NCBI RefSeq assembly: GCF_029227915.1
Contig: NC_079883.1
Location: 28,522,001-28,586,000, forward strand
Origin: Hydractinia symbiolongicarpus
Lineage: Eukaryota; Cnidaria; Hydrozoa; Anthoathecata; Hydractiniidae
Direction of reading: 5' to 3'
DNA length: 64,000 nucleotides
The notes beneath the pieces are model-generated. The model searched no databases. It worked only from the letters and a program-made list of their open reading frames with translations, and was not told the DNA's origin. Positions within the stretch are counted from its first letter, which is position 1; each line of letters starts with the position of its first letter. A program made the position numbers and the translations under genes. Positions 43,120-57,700 of this stretch are shown one piece after another.

Positions 43120-43500
43120 AGACATGTGTGATGTGTAACGCCAGTCTGAGAGACAGCAAGAGTTCAGATGAGCTAAGAAGCAGGCTAAGTATCCGTAGAA
43201 TTAAAAGTGTTATCCAGATAAGAAGATTGAATTGGCTGTGGCACTTGGAAAGAATGGAGGGGGATAATTGGGTAAGAAAGTGTAGAGAGTTCATAGTTCC
43301 TGGGCCAAAGCCCAGAGGCAGACCGAGAAAGACTTGGCAGGAGGTTATAAGGAAAGACTTGATACAGAGGAATGTGAGTTTAGATCTTACAGAGTCTAGA
43401 TCAGATTGGAAGAGGATCATCAATATATACACCATCCAACCCATGCTAGCATGGAAAACGGGTGTTAAGCCAAGAATGGTGATGCATGCCAAATTTGTAA
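43120..43500 (+). mobile_element. 3' end of a LINE (reverse-transcriptase protein C-terminus)
   Basis: The frame from 43128 encodes RRLNWLWHLERMEGDNWVRK followed by CREFIVPGPKPRGRPRKTWQ and KDLIQRNVSLDLTESRSDWK, the typical C-terminal tail of invertebrate LINE open reading frames. It is followed by a catccaacccatgctagcat / gaaaacgggtgttaagcc segment and a short gatggtgatg tail, as at LINE 3' ends. The 5' part is missing, as expected for a truncated insertion. Confidence 0.7.
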
Positions 43501-44358
43501 GTTCAATATACCTCTCAGAGCTTTTGATATTACAATTACTATAGGGTTAACAATATGACTTCAAGTCTGGCATTCCAAACAGTCAGGGGCAACTGCTAGC
43601 TTAGGGTCTACTGCTAGTTTTTTTTAGCTATTGACGTTCTTTTAGCATCTGATAGTTAATATGCGTTTTAATTCTTGCGGTCGGGATGTTCTACTTCGTT
43701 GCTTTCCGAGGGGGTGCAAAGTGGACTTTTCACGGTCAAACCTTCACAGTAGTAACCTTAATTAAACAGAATTTATACAAGCAAAACGTCATTAAAATGT
43801 CACAAAATGGCAAAAATTAAGCAGTATCTAAAACATATTAAAGATTTGACTAAAAAAAGAATTCCTTGAAAAATCCAGTATTGTAATTATGAAGGTTTCA
43901 CCACAAAAACATTATGATTACGGCATTTGTACACTATTTTATAATGGCTGTTTAACCTGAAAACTGGCCCGTGATTGGTTCAACCAGTGTTATGACACAA
44001 ATCCAACCGCAAGAATAATATGTAACATATATCAAAGGTGCAAAGAAAGTGCGGTTAAAGGCTTTAAAATACTCGCTTTGCTTTTAGAAAGCAATTACAA
44101 TTCTTTCCACTGGAGACCACTGATTTGTCACACTTGTAATAAAAATTGCTGGTAAACAAATTTCTAAAAACATTTTTTTCTATTGACAGTTCATGGCTGA
44201 TGTCATTAAAATTTGAATGACAGATCTTTGCCACTGTTTTTGCCTAAGAGGATTTTAACATTGGCTTAACAACTAGTATTTAACTATTTTGAAACAAAAT
44301 TTATGCCATGCTTACCATATTTTTACCATGTCTCCATACATATAGCTGTCTAGTGAAA

Positions 44359-47300
44359 ATGGACCCTAGTATTAAAAAGTATGCTGTTCTTCCAAAAAGT
44401 TGCATTGATTTGTGGGTAGATTCAGTTGGCATCTCAAAATTACCTGATGATGTATGTGGTGTGTTGGCAGAAGATGCAACCTACAGAATTCGTGAAGCTG
44501 TTCATGTGAGTATATACTTGATTTTTGAAAGCTATTTTTTACAAGGCTACTATATCAGTTTTTTATAAGCATTTGAAATTCCAAAATGAAGCTTATGGAT
44601 GCTTATGAAAAGTACTTTTCAGGCTTAAAATATGCTTAGGTTTTGTTTATTGGAATATGCTTATGAAAAACACCTGATCAGGCCCGATAAATGCTTAATT
44701 GAAAAAAATGTTGCATTTAAATTTTGAACACCAGTAATTACAACTTAAATCTCACTGCATACTGGTTAAATCAGACATAACGAACTGCCCACGAAACAAA
44801 AAACATAAAAACTTCACAACATTTTCTTGGGGTTCACATAATGCTCAGCATATATCCTTAAAAAATTTAAGGCTACAGATGTTTATACAACAAACATGCA
44901 TATTAGTTTTAGTAGAGAAGTTTGAAATTCTATTCCTTCTCAGATTTAAAGCTATCATTTATTATACAAAGGCCACGTTCTTAGTTCATTCATTCTTATA
45001 CACACACTAGAATATGCAAACGGATGCTCCTGATAAAGCACAAAAGTTTGCTATCTGTATCTTTCAAAGATGTTTAGTCTTAAGAGCCTAAATTTTTTAA
45101 AAAAATATTATTATATAATATCTATACTGCAAGAAAGGGAATATAAGTGTTGAAACGCTAAATGCCAATAACTAATTTAATACCGTGGTTTTTAGCAGGC
45201 GTGCTAATTTAAAAGGAAGACCACCTTTTATTAGGGAAAGCATCAGGGCCAATTAGTGAAATTTCCAATAGTTGTATAGGGGGTTCTTATTTATGACGGC
45301 CCTTAATAGAGTTTTATGTCAAAACACATGTCCATAACTTTTAGAAAATACGCACCAAATTTATGTGTTTAAGAATAAACTAATTTCTATTGGTTCCACT
45401 TCTTATATATTTTTTAATAATGATATTTTCCAAACCTTCCAAATCAGAAAACATACTTGTGCAATATCTCCCAGAATTATAGGTGCATTTTCGTTATCTA
45501 AACATTGATTGCCATTATGTTGTCAGTCTTTTATTTAGAATGCACTAATGATAATGAAACATTGCAAGCGTACATATCTCACTGTGGATGATTTTAACAG
45601 TGGACTCAAAGAGAGCAATACTGAGGTTTGTTTTATTGCTACTAAAGTTGTGTGATACTCTGAAAATGAAAGACCAGAAGAACTGCTATGTGGGCTAACC
45701 TTTTAATAATATTAGCAACTAGTCCATAAGGCCCGTGGAGAAATCCACAGAAGGACAATAAAGAATAGGTTGGTTTACATCTTTTGCTGAAGTCAGCAAT
45801 GCAGATACCAAAAAAATAGGCGAAGTTTAGTTTATTTGTTACCTGTAATGTGTAGAGGTTGAAACGCTGATCAAAATAATGCATAGGATCATATGTTTTC
45901 GACAAACTCCTAAGGAGATATAAGGTTTTAAAAATTTTGCTGACATTAGCAATGGCCCATCAAAAGCCAAACTTTTTTTTAGCAATTTGTATACCTGTTG
46001 CCTTCATCGTATAGACCTTGAAACGCTGATCAACAAAATGTATAGGATCATGTACTTTTGACAAAAGGTTGCAAAGATATTGGGATTTGAAGGTCTTTTG
46101 ATAACGTCATCAACCAGTTCATTCCGAAACCGATTCAGGGATCCAGGTTTGGGAAACTTACTCAAATTGGTGCCAGGTGGTCCTTAGTTACCCACACTGT
46201 TAAGAATCATTGAATTCACCACCTGGTTTCCAAGTTGTTTGGCTTCAAAGTCTTAGGTGCATTGTAATGGCTTCATTAATTAAGATATTGATGTTAAAGT
46301 AGTGTTATTGACGTCGCGCCGTAATGTCAGAAAATTTAACATTTGAGACATGCATTTTTCGGCAACATCAAAGGAAAATGAAGACATCCACTTTACTTGT
46401 CACAGACAGACACACTTAGCGTATTATTATAGAGATTTACACTTTTCTGTATATAAATTTTGAAAGTATTTCGCTAAGTTAATAAAGTAATGGAAAATTT
46501 TTTTGAAAATGTCTGACTGATAAAATACTAAAGAACTGAAAGACTTGCTAGTTATCATATTAATGATAAGATTTAGCCATAAGTTAGCTTGTCGCTAGAA
46601 ACATTTGGTGTTCCACTATAGATCATCAGAAATAGCTTTATTCTCATTGTATAATTAAAGTCTCCACTATGTGCCTTAGCAAATTGGAGAAATATAACTA
46701 AACCTTGAGGTTAGATAAAATGCTGTGTGACTTACCAATATGTTAATCAATCAGTTTTTGTTTCATCTAAATATCTAAATATATGTATTGTTTTACATAC
46801 ATATGTTGTTTTACATTATGTTATTTTACCTTGCTTTGTTTTGGTGGATTACCAATGGAAATTTGTCTTAGCACGGTGTTGGATAATACTTGTGACTAAA
46901 AGATTTCCGTAATTCTTATATGGGTATAAATGTTTTTAGCCAATCTATGGGCATAGTGGTATTGAAAATATTTCCTTTAAATCCGTTTCGTACAAAGATG
47001 GTCGAGTGTGTTATATAGATGAGAAAGAAGTCAACTTACGCGAGATTGCTTTAGAACCTGTGTATCCAACAGATCCGGGTGATGTAACCGTGAAAGGTAA
47101 TATGTCATTGTTGATTGCATGGTTTACATTTCTTAATAAGTGGTTAGAAGAAAATTAATAAACCTTTTCCAAATTAAGTGACTATAGTTTGATCCTCCTG
47201 AGCATAAAATGTTTAAAATTTTAGCCCTAAAGATTTGCTAATATTTTAGGGCTTAAGTATGAAATTGCATCTAAAAGACAACAAATACAATAAATGCATA

Positions 47301-50300
47301 TGAAACAACAATGTTTAGTCCAAACTTGAACTTTTCTTGTTTAATATCTTTTTTTAAGGGGCAGCATCTCTTGAATTTCCGCTAATTGACTATGCCCTGG
47401 TTATTCTCACTTTTGAGGATATACCCGGTCAGTTGTTTCCAGGAGAGAAGACGAAAGACAATTCTAGAGTGTTAAAAGCTACAAAAACCTCTGAAATTTC
47501 TGTCCAAATAAAAAACGATTTTAGGTGGGGATCAAACCAATAACCCCTCTGATATAAGGCGAGGAGAATGCTCTATATGTAAATGTTTCTCTGTGTAAAT
47601 GTTTCTCCATGTAATTGTTTCTCCGTGTAAATGATACTCAGTGTATAGATGTTTCTCCGTGTAAATATTTCTCCGTGTAAATGTTGCTCTGTGTATAGAT
47701 GTTTCTCCGTGTAAATGTTGCTCAGTGTAAATGTTGCTCTGTGTAAATGTTGCTCTGTGTAAATGTTGCTCAGTGTAAATGTTGCTCTGTGTAAATGTTG
47801 CTCTGTGTAAATGTTTGCCATTTCGTCAGCAAGAAACTTATGATACGTGGACACCCAAAATATAGCATTGTATGTTAATCTCATGAATATTATTTTTTAA
47901 TGGGCAATTAGTATTAACTATTTAACACTATTTATTTTAGCGAGTTGGTTGGTGCTTGAGGGTCAAGTTTGTAGCGCAGGTATAGTATTGTAAATTTGTT
48001 GTAAAATCACTCATCGTATTTGTTTATATTAGTTCATTAGTAGCTGCAAAAGTTGGACAATTTCTCATAAAATTGTAAAAAACTTAACGTAAACTGTGTT
48101 AGCCGATGTTATGTTACACACACAAATTGTTTTTATAGGTAAAAGTAAAGATGAGTGTAAAAGCAAGTTAATCGAGGTCAGTTTGTTTGCTTCGATCACT
48201 GCCTAAGGTTTTATACGATTTGTGAACCGGCTAGTTAGAGAGCTATTTCTAGTTTTATTACCTGGCTGCACCCGATATGGAAAATAGACATTCTTATGAT
48301 GATATTTTCTCTAGTTGTAATTGCCATTTTTTATCTTTTGTAACTTCTAAAAAACATGTCATTGTGCAAAAAGATGGTTTTAGGTGAGCCACTCAAATGT
48401 TTATGTTTTTATGGTGCCATTTTCATAATGGCTTCGCCAGCTGCCTGTTAGAATGAGCTAGCTACCTGTTACAATGAGCTGTAAACTAATCAAGCCGTGG
48501 GATGTTTTCATATACTATTTTTCTGGTATTAGCCTGGCAATACTGGCAATACTTTTAAGTATTTACTGGAAATTTTATCCCTGAAGTATCGATGACAGAG
48601 TTTCATTGTATATGTTTTGTGTCTAGCCCTTATCAACATATTTGACCAATATCACGTCAGCATTAATCGACAAAAGTGACAATCTGCGAACAGTAAGTAT
48701 AGCGTCATCTACTTTTGTATTCCTTTTTTTATGTAAAAATTAGAATTTGGTTCATACTGAATTTCGAAGTACTAGGCTGGTGACGCGCAGAAGCCTTGAA
48801 ATAGCCTGTCTTCCTTAAACTTCTAAAGTACTTTTTCAATTTTTTAACTCTTGTGTAGTATCTTTCAAAATAGGTTTTCTGGAATATATAGTTAGTATAA
48901 GTCGGTGTGTTTCTTTACTTTTCTTTTGCTGACAATTTCCTGCCACCCTATGGTTATACTGCACTTTTTCATCTTTTAAAAATTTCAAAATCGACCATCT
49001 TAATCATAATTCATATAATGGCACCAAAAAAATATGTTTTTTATTTCCAGGTAGCCCGCAAAGATTTATTGGAGAATAAGAAATTGCAAATTGTTATGCC
49101 ATATTTAGTGACATTCTTTTCCTCACAAGTAAGAAAATGTTTTTTATATCTTTGTTTTGTCACGGTATGTACATACATATCTCACAGGTTGAAGTTTACG
49201 AGAATTACAACATTTTGAGCAAATTTTTTTCGTTTTCATTCATATATTTGTATAGCTTAAACCGCAGAATCTAGCTCCATATTATTACAGTTCATGGTGC
49301 AGAATGTTTTTTTAGATAAAACAGCACACCGGAAAAGAGACCTTCAGCATTATTTCGAGTTATATTTTACTTGCGGTAAAGTCTTTGGTGGATAATTCAT
49401 CTTTACTACTAGCACCGTATGTAAGTAGAGTTGGTGTTAAGTTCCTCTTACGGTAAAACACCTTTCCCTGATTTTCTTGTTGTTATTAGTAGCTATATAT
49501 TTTATTGCTAAATTGAGGGTGATATTGTATTTCTGAATTTGTCTTACTCCCCATGTAAACATTACATGGAACATTTTTTACTCAATCGCTCATTTAATTT
49601 CAACCATCTCTACAACAACTGTCAGTATGCCAAACGATAGTTGGGTGAGTGAAACTTACAAAAAATAAACCATTTCCCCTACTTCCAAATATACTTTAAT
49701 TTCTCACATGTTACTGATGTTACGACCTTAATTGTTGATAGACTTTCGGAATACTTTAAAGAAACATATACATGGTCGTTCAGCATATGTATTTTTATAT
49801 GTATACCAAAAAATCGATTTGATATAAAAAATCGATTTGATATAAAAAATGGATTATTGTGTTGAAAAATGACGTCATATCTGTGCGAAAATAATTGATG
49901 CTAAACTTAGTGCATGATTAAAATATTGCTTTTAAAGATGATGGAAGTGAGTAAAAAAATAATAACATCGTTGTGATCAAATATGACGTCATTACGCTAA
50001 ATCGATATTTCTTTATAATCTAGTCTGTATTACATTCCTAGTATCAATATGTCCCCTTAACATCACTTTGGTAACCACCTGGTACTGGTACCCAACAATA
50101 ATAAATATTTATATAAGATAACCATTGCACCATATTACAAAGTTCTTTTATGTAAATGTCAGCACTTTTTAAATTTCATAATGTTCCCCCGTCGAAACAT
50201 TTATCCAAAACCCACAAAATTTATGCCTATTCAAAAAGTTCCTTACTCCAGTTGTGCAAATAGGGTGGTAATGCTGAGGCTGTGAGTACAACCATGTATT

Positions 50301-52214
50301 TCATTGGTCATTTTAACTGTAAACGCCTTTTTAAATTAACTGTTGCTCGTTCAAGCACTTTATGGACTGATTTTAAAAATTTTCCACAGGTCATTATAAT
50401 AACGCTCCGTATTATAAACAAATATATTCTGCCCAACCTTGCAAATAAGTGTAATAAAGATAAACTTAACAGTCATCACTATGTAACTCTATAGGTCGTT
50501 CAGTTAGTGAAAATCATGCTATACATTGTCATTGAAGCGCAAATACCTGTGTCAAAATGGTGGATAAAAGATCAAGCTGCCCATGTGTTGTCACACCTCT
50601 GCAGGTAAGCATGTCTGATCACAACATGCTGTCAATGATATTCTTTACGTTCTTTCGATTTTTAAGTGCATATCAATGGCTAAAATGTCTTAATTTCCTG
50701 TTTTTTATACGTCACACTGTAGATTTTCTTGACGCATATGCATTATATTTATCCCTAAGTAGTCATTTGTGCCAGTAGACCAACTTCAAGTGTTTCTTTA
50801 TAAGACATTTATTTTATTACGATGGTAAGCAGGATCTTTAAGTATCAGCAACATAATATGAAGAAGTGAATTGTTTTACCTATTCTATTTAGGAAACAAA
50901 AAAGCACGTTAAGTAGTCTTCCCTCACAGCTGTTGAAAGCCTACCAAGATAATTTGAAGAATAACATACAGCCATCATGTTGTTTGTATGGTGCAGTTGT
51001 CGGAACAAAGATACTTGGTTATGAAGTAAGGCTTGATTACTGAAAGCTATGAGTGTAGGGTTTTGGGGAAAATTGTTTACCAAACTGTTTTTAGTTGTTT
51101 TTGGTAAAATTTCGTTTCTTATTTTGTTACTTTTTTGAATTTTAATTAGCCTAAATCAAGAGTTTTTTTGACGTGTCCTGTTGCTCCATTGACAACCTCC
51201 CTAGGCTCGGGCCTAGAATCCTTGAACAGCTAAAAAAAAGACTGGAGTGTTCGTCAGTAAATAGGTTATTAGAAAGAAACTCGATTTTTTTTGAGGGGTG
51301 TGGGTTTCTAAGTTATATTTTAGTCTTTTTGCCATTATAGACTGGATGGCGACAGGTAATTCCTTTTTTTCAACTGTATGCCAATAAACTAACTAGAATT
51401 TTTGCCAACTTGAGTGCTTTGTTTCAGATAAAAAGGGGTGGAGGCAGGTTTTACCTTTCCAAAAAAGTCTTTATTTTTATTGAAATATTTTTTTTTAAGT
51501 CGCGTTACGCTAACTAAGGTGAGGTGTATTAACGTTGTGTCTTTATAGGCTGTGTGTCGTGTTCTTCATCCACTGCTCAGTGAAAAAGTCAAGACTGTTC
51601 AAGAGCTAATCGAAAAAGCTGAAAGTACAAATGACATTTTGGAAGGCATAACCATAAGAAGTGCTTTAGCTGATGCAGCTACTATGCTACTCTCCAATCG
51701 TTCATCTGTATTTTTAATAAATTCAATAAACTATAGTGAGTTTTACGACGAAATGTATGATCAGTTTGGGGAGGAGATCATCTGTCGTTGTACACGTTTC
51801 CAGCATGAATACAACACGGGCTGCAACAAAACCAACTCGAGTTTAAAATCACAAATGCCATTAAAACGATCACAAAGTGTTACAATGGAATTAATAAATA
51901 AAGAACTTGAGAAACTCAAACAAGAATCGCCTATGGAAACCGCTACCAAAGAAAGTGTGACTACACAGTGTAATATCGGAGAAGTGGTTTCCACGTACTC
52001 GTGGAAGCGTAGTAAAATCGACAAGTTTGGCCATACGTTATTTTTAAACAAGGGAGACGAAGAGACCGTTCCAACTAAAAAAAGGAAGCTGGACGGAAGA
52101 CGAAAGTTTGGAGCCATTAGTATTTCCTGTCGACACAACTCTTACAGCAGACAGACCAAACGAAATATCATCAAAGAACTATCCAATATATCCTGCTTTT
52201 TGCCAAATTTATGA
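44359..52214 (+). CDS. TAF6L: TAF6/TAF6L-type transcription factor subunit, 11 exons
   Basis: Exons: 44359-44505, 45539-45625, 46940-47096, 47941-47979, 48139-48176, 48627-48692, 49051-49128, 49316-49420, 50495-50604, 50893-51025, 51549-52214. All introns are GT..AG and phases match, giving 541 residues. Exons 1-2 encode a histone fold (LPKSCIDLWVDSVGISKLPD, then AEDATYRIREAV and RTYLTVDDFNSGL). Exon 3 links through PIYGHSG. Exon 4 has SWLVLEGQ, the TAF6 family signature before the HEAT-repeat domain, which exons 6-11 encode (for example CCLYGAVVGTKILGYEAVCR). The tail is basic with KKRK. TAF6 family proteins sit in TFIID or SAGA; the linker favours TAF6L of SAGA. Introns hold repeats. Exons were assigned by eye. 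Confidence 0.85.
45840..46445. repeat. Dispersed repeat in TAF6L-like intron 2
   Basis: A gttgaaacgctgatcaa...aatg.ataggatcat.. segment occurs twice (about 45857-45930 and 46017-46090). The block ends with acagacagacacacttagcg and tattattatagag, a terminal sequence that is seen reversed at about 53180-53225. Confidence 0.45.
47574..47815. repeat. 16-bp minisatellite in TAF6L-like intron 3
   Basis: About 15 units of gtgtaaatgttgctct with ttctcc and cagt variants. It makes an apparent - strand open frame that is not a gene. Confidence 0.9.
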
Positions 52215-54772
52215 GTTTTTACAACACTACAATTACAACACTGGAAATTGATGTTGTATTATGTAACAGCGCTGAGTATTATATTCCTTAATATTAATAT
52301 CACACCCCTCTGGCTGAGTTATGACCGAAAAGGTGTATTTCACTTTTTTATATTTTTTTGTATCTCTTTAATCGACCGCCTGAGGGCGGTCATTTTTAGC
52401 CGGTCACGTGCGAGAATTTGCAGTACGGTTCAAATCTCGCACGCAGCTAATCTTCCATCTTTTTTATTGTATTTGAAAAACCGTTGCACACATCAGCAAG
52501 TTACTACAGTGGTTCAAGTACCACAGCAGTAACAAAATCATCGTTTTTCCGGCCCTGCGCCTCTCCCGGGTCTCCTATGACCCCAGCAATGCCGTTTTTC
52601 ACGAAATATTTCAAGCACAGGTTTTAAAATTTATGCTTGTTAAGAAATATTTTAATGTGCATTTAATACACTAGACATAATAATACACATAATATTTTAA
52701 CGCTGACCGCGTGGTGATACTATTTTGGCATCCTATTGTCCCCAGGGTCCGTTTTGCCTTACAAAGGCAAAATACCCTGGGAACAATGTATTTTGAAGTA
52801 CTTTATCCAATTTTGTTTTTATCTTCTAAATTCTTTAAATTCTGCGCGTACATTTTCTTAAAGCGATAATTTTTTGTTGTCTTTCATTCCAGTTCTTTTA
52901 GCCGCCTGACTTTTTTTACTTTCTGTTTAGCTATCTATACTTTCTATTTTTCAATTGAATTTGGATGTTAGAGATAGCCCATGATATGGACGCAGATAGC
53001 GCATGATATGGACGTATGATTATACATTTTAAACTAAGGGACGGTCGCCCAAGAATGCTTTAGCGCTACCTAATAATAGCCGTATTCCGCCTTTCTGCTT
53101 GTGCGCGAGAAAAAAAGTCGGGTTACGGAAACGCGTAATACTATATAAGTACAGGACGGGCGAACCTGTGAACGACTAGTTTATATTATCTATTATTATA
53201 GCCGTCGTCTGTCTGTGTGTTCAAAAGGGTTACCGCGCAATGTGATATATAAAGATCGGGCGACCCCGTAGATTTTTCCACGGGTAAACGGCCAGTCTTA
53301 TATATTCTTCCATAATTCCTTTGCAACAAAGTCTACTCTTTGTAAAGTATCAAGTTAACATTTTTCAATTCTGTATGCAGTTAGTGGATTATCATGGTAT
53401 TGACACGAGGAACTTTCCGCATTATACTTTCTAAGTTTATGTTTGAGGTGGAGGAAATTCTAATCAAATCCAAGATGAAGGAATTTGATGTATTGTGTTG
53501 TAGCTGGTACATAGATAGTTTCATCCTGAATGGGAAGACTGCAAATCGGCAAAACGATACTATTCAATTTCCGATGAAAACCCAGATGGACAAAAGATGA
53601 CGCAGGATAAATGGTTTCATTGTCAATTTTATTAAGATTTATCCATATCGACGCTAGCTAGTATCAATAAATATCTGCATAAGCTTTAACTGCTGTAAAT
53701 TTTTCTCCAATGATAGTTTCAACACTTAGTGATTTTACTTTTGATAAGAGTTGATTGGTGTAGATGTTATGTCAATAAGGTGACACAAATGGAACCTTGA
53801 TGCACCCATTGTTTAAATTTGAAGATTTATGATCGAGATAAGTAACAGAAGCAGTACCATTTATATATAGTTTATAAATAATATTAAAGATAAAAGAAGA
53901 TGATCAACCGATGTTGGTTTGTTAAAAACTGATGACCAATCCCATGAATCGATTGCTTTTTCAAGCATCAAGACTGCAAATGCAAACAGCGCTTCCTTCT
54001 GGTTTGTTAGCTTATGATTGTTTCATTGATAACTTATTTAATATAAAGCGAAAAAGAGTTATCTTTTAAACCATATTGTGAGAAAAAATTATTCTTAATA
54101 TTTAAACATTTAACAAAAATAATTGGAATCAAACATATGAACCACCAACTGGAATCAAAAATATCCCACAGTAAAATTTGGTTCTAAAAGACAGTCAGAT
54201 TGAGTAATGTGTTCTGCAAACATTAAAAAGAAGATTTATATTTAAAAACATTGATTGATTTCGTGATATCATAAGATGATACGGCACAATCTGTTTCATT
54301 AGGTGATGGAATAAATGATGTGTTGTAATTATTTGATATTCTTAATATGTTAAGAAGATATTGATATCAAATTTTTTCTTTATTTCTTTCTCACATTTTT
54401 GTTATTGCTTTTAAAAAAGGGAGATGGTGATTTTTTAAAGATTTTAAGTGTGTTTTATAACTTATCCGTATTGATGCTGCGTATTTTAGCTATTGTGGAG
54501 GTCGTATTAAGAAAAAGAAGTTTGAATATGATGCATAAAAAACTCCAAATTTTAATTCCTTGTAACCATGGAAACCATGTTTTTCGGGGAGACCATCTGA
54601 AATTCTGTTATGTTTTCGCGTTAAATTATATGACGTGATCAACATGAAAAACAGCTTTTCCATTCATACATTAGTGCTAATTTTCACGACTTGGTTGGGA
54701 TAAAATAATTGCAAGGAATTTCATGGGTGAAAAAAATATTCCATATTTGAAAAAGGAGCTAACCTTGGTAAA
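52215..54772. other. Intergenic stretch with repeats
   Basis: No gene recognised. Contains a MITE-like hairpin at 52735-52787 and a GC-richer repeat at 53035-53300 carrying words such as gggcgacc and gtctgtctgtgtgt. Confidence 0.45.
52735..52787. mobile_element. 53-bp MITE-like hairpin
   Basis: ATTGTCCCCAGGGT ... ACCCTGGGAACAAT with inner arms TTTTGCCTT / AAGGCAAAA. Its CCCCAGGG end resembles the 93-bp MITE family. Confidence 0.6.
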
Positions 54773-57700
54773 ATGGGTTCATTTTCGAGCATATTAAAGA
54801 AAAATCGAATAAATAATAATTTGTTGGAGGTAACGTTTACCGAAGAGGAAATACAAATTATTCAAAAGCTGTGGTCAAACTTAATGTTAAACGTTGACAA
54901 AAGTGGTGTAGGGCTTTTTAAAAGGTAAGTGAGACGTTTTTTTTTTGCAAAAAATCGCAATACCTCGATACAAATTGGTTGCGAATTAAGTTTTCAATGA
55001 TTTGATTCTCTTGTGAAAATTAATAATTTCTTGAACAATTTTACATCTTTTTTCTTCTTTTTTGTTTCCCAGAAAGTTTTAAAAATACCTAATGTTTCAT
55101 TAAAAATATTTAGGTAACAGTAATTAACTAGTAGATGTAGTTAGGTATCGCTTAATTGTATAATTGTAAAAGCATGCAAGTGGGAAGAGGTTGGAGCAAA
55201 GTCATGCAATGAATGTATACACAGGGGAGGGTCAAAAGAGTTCATACGTGCTTAAATATGACCTTGTATCATATGTACACTTCGGTGTTAATGTTAATTT
55301 TTCTCGGGGATTATTGCAGATCAGAAGTGGTTTACGCCCTAATACAAATGTTTTTGCAGAAAAGTAAATACACTTTTTTTGCAAGACTGTTCTTATTTTA
55401 TAGTCTATTTTAGCCTGATTTGTTCTCCTTTTGTTCTTAGCAGTAAGAATATAAACTCGGAATTTTCTTATTTATGGAATTTTTTTAAGTTATTAAACAT
55501 TTATATGTTTTATATATAATTATATGTTTTATTTATTTTTATATGTTTTAAGTGTTTTTGTTGCTCACGCAGGTGTTGTTCATAAACTAATCGTGCAAAT
55601 CTGAATGTTATTTCACAGTTATTGTAAGTGAGAAAATTTGAAAAGAAATACAATTTTTCCATAGTGAATAAGTTGACAAATAAAAATTTAATGGGGAGGG
55701 GTGGGGTAGAGTTTGGAACAATTTTTGGGGGAGGTAGGAAGGAGTATAGATATTTAAAAGAAAAGCCTCTATGGTGGCTTTACACTTGTTAACTCGCCTT
55801 TTTGTAGTTAAATGTGATCATGGATACAGGAAAAACACCACGTTTATTGCGACAAATCCTTGTTCTTTCTAAAATAACTACGCAGTACCTCCAGAGCGTA
55901 CCACTCACTGCTGACTGAAGGCTCGACCTAACAGTTCGCGGTATAGCCCGTTCTACATCTCACTATATCTAATGTATCATATACTCTTCATAAAATACTG
56001 AATGATGCAAACGGGTTTGTTTAAGCGTTCTGTTGTTAAGGGTCCGTTACACGTAGCAAAATTTGCAATAGCAAATAACATACAAGTGCTTGTGCAATAC
56101 AATACTATATGTAACAGCTGGTATTATGCATTGCGCATGGATTTGTACAAGAACTTGTGCAAGTCCATGCGCAATGCAAAATAACAGCTGTTACATTTTT
56201 TTAATTTTTTTAATTTTTTTAAAATGGTTTAAAAAAGTCGACGTTTGCTATAGCAAATAAACAATAGGCTGCGATCAAGTTTAGAATGTTAACCGATTAA
56301 TGACTTTAGACTTTTGTTTTTGTTTTCATTGTTGTTTTCATTATAATTGAGATAGGATTGAGATAGGATATGGAATTGATCAAGCATAAAAAATTGTGGT
56401 GTGAATAGTTTTGTGGCGTGTATGAAAAATATTTCGTTAAAGATGGAGGCAATAAAAAAAAAAGAAAAAAAAGTTGATAGATAGTCAACTACACGAGTGC
56501 CTTTTTAACTCCAACCACGCAGAGTATCATAAGAAGAAGGAAAATAGCGCAGGAGTTGATTTAAAACGAATTGATAATGCCAGTCACAGACATGCAAAAA
56601 AGAATGGTCAGTTTTAGATGTTAATACGTTCAATTAAAGCATAAAGTCCGAACTACAAAGAAAAGTGGAACAGGTTCGGATGAGGTTTTTGCTCCCCAAT
56701 AGCCTTTTTATGGTGAGTGTCTTAACTGACTATATTACTCCTCGCGCTACAGAATCAAACATCAATATGGACGAAGATCCGAATGGTGATGATGAAACTC
56801 CTACGCCGGTACTCAACCATAAAGCGAGAAAAGTCTTCTAGTGTCAAAAAAGATCAAGATGTATCTGTTGCAGACAGAGTTATGTTAAAAGCGTTAGAGC
56901 GATTGGATGACCCTCTTCAGACGTCTTCCGCAGTTGCAAACCTAAGCCTGAGCCCTAATAAAAACGCAAACAAAGAACAATTTTTTGGTAGAATGATTTC
57001 GAAGAATTTGCTTACTATAGAAAATATGTACACCCAAGAAAAGTGCAAACTTTAAATACAACAGCTTCCGTTTGGCGCAAGGTTTCAGAATGGACAACTG
57101 ACGAGCATTTCTTAAACTTCGTAACCCTTTAACAACAATTAAGGCCACCAAACTGGTACTTTCCACGGTCCTGAGAGAATTCGAAGTGGGAGAACAACAA
57201 ATGCTATCAACGCAGAATTAGCACCTAGTAACTCAGGAGATTCCGATATCTCACTTCCCTCACGTTTCAACTACTACGGTTCACAGGTTTACAACAGTAA
57301 TTACAACAACGAATAACTTTAACTGATGGTATAGATTTTTCAAAAAACAAAGATGGTAAAAATGCTGACGTTGGAAGGGAAAATTCATAAATTGATAAAT
57401 TTATAATATGATAATAAGTCGAAAAATCTTCTTTGTCTTCACTTAAAGAAAGACTAGAAATTATTTGGGTCAATAACAAAAAACAACGGCCCAATAAAGG
57501 CTTTTTGAAGAAGTATTTGGTAAATTAAGCATTTGTATGCACAAAAGCCGTGTTGTTGTATTCATACAAACTTGTGTAGTTACCCGTAGTGTTTTCAGTA
57601 AAGACGTTATGATTACTATACAAGCATATACCATTGTCAGGGTTCTTGACCTGAGCTCATGAAATAATCTTTAAAGACATTCCGTATTTCTTTTGCACTT

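Noticed and set aside
47353-47536. Possible exon with LEFPLIDYALVILTFEDIPG after an AG at about 47361
   Set aside because: Exon 3 joins in phase to 47941, giving the TAF6 family SWLVLEG signature. The candidate has no good donor and no family match; it runs into the minisatellite.
47573-47884. - strand frame with NIYTEQHLHRATFTLS repeats
   Set aside because: Translation of a 16-bp tandem repeat inside an intron.
52398-52445. tRNA T-arm-like GGTTCAAATCTCGCAC
   Set aside because: The flanking GTGCGAG/CTCGCAC pair encloses too long a loop and there is no D-arm or anticodon arm.
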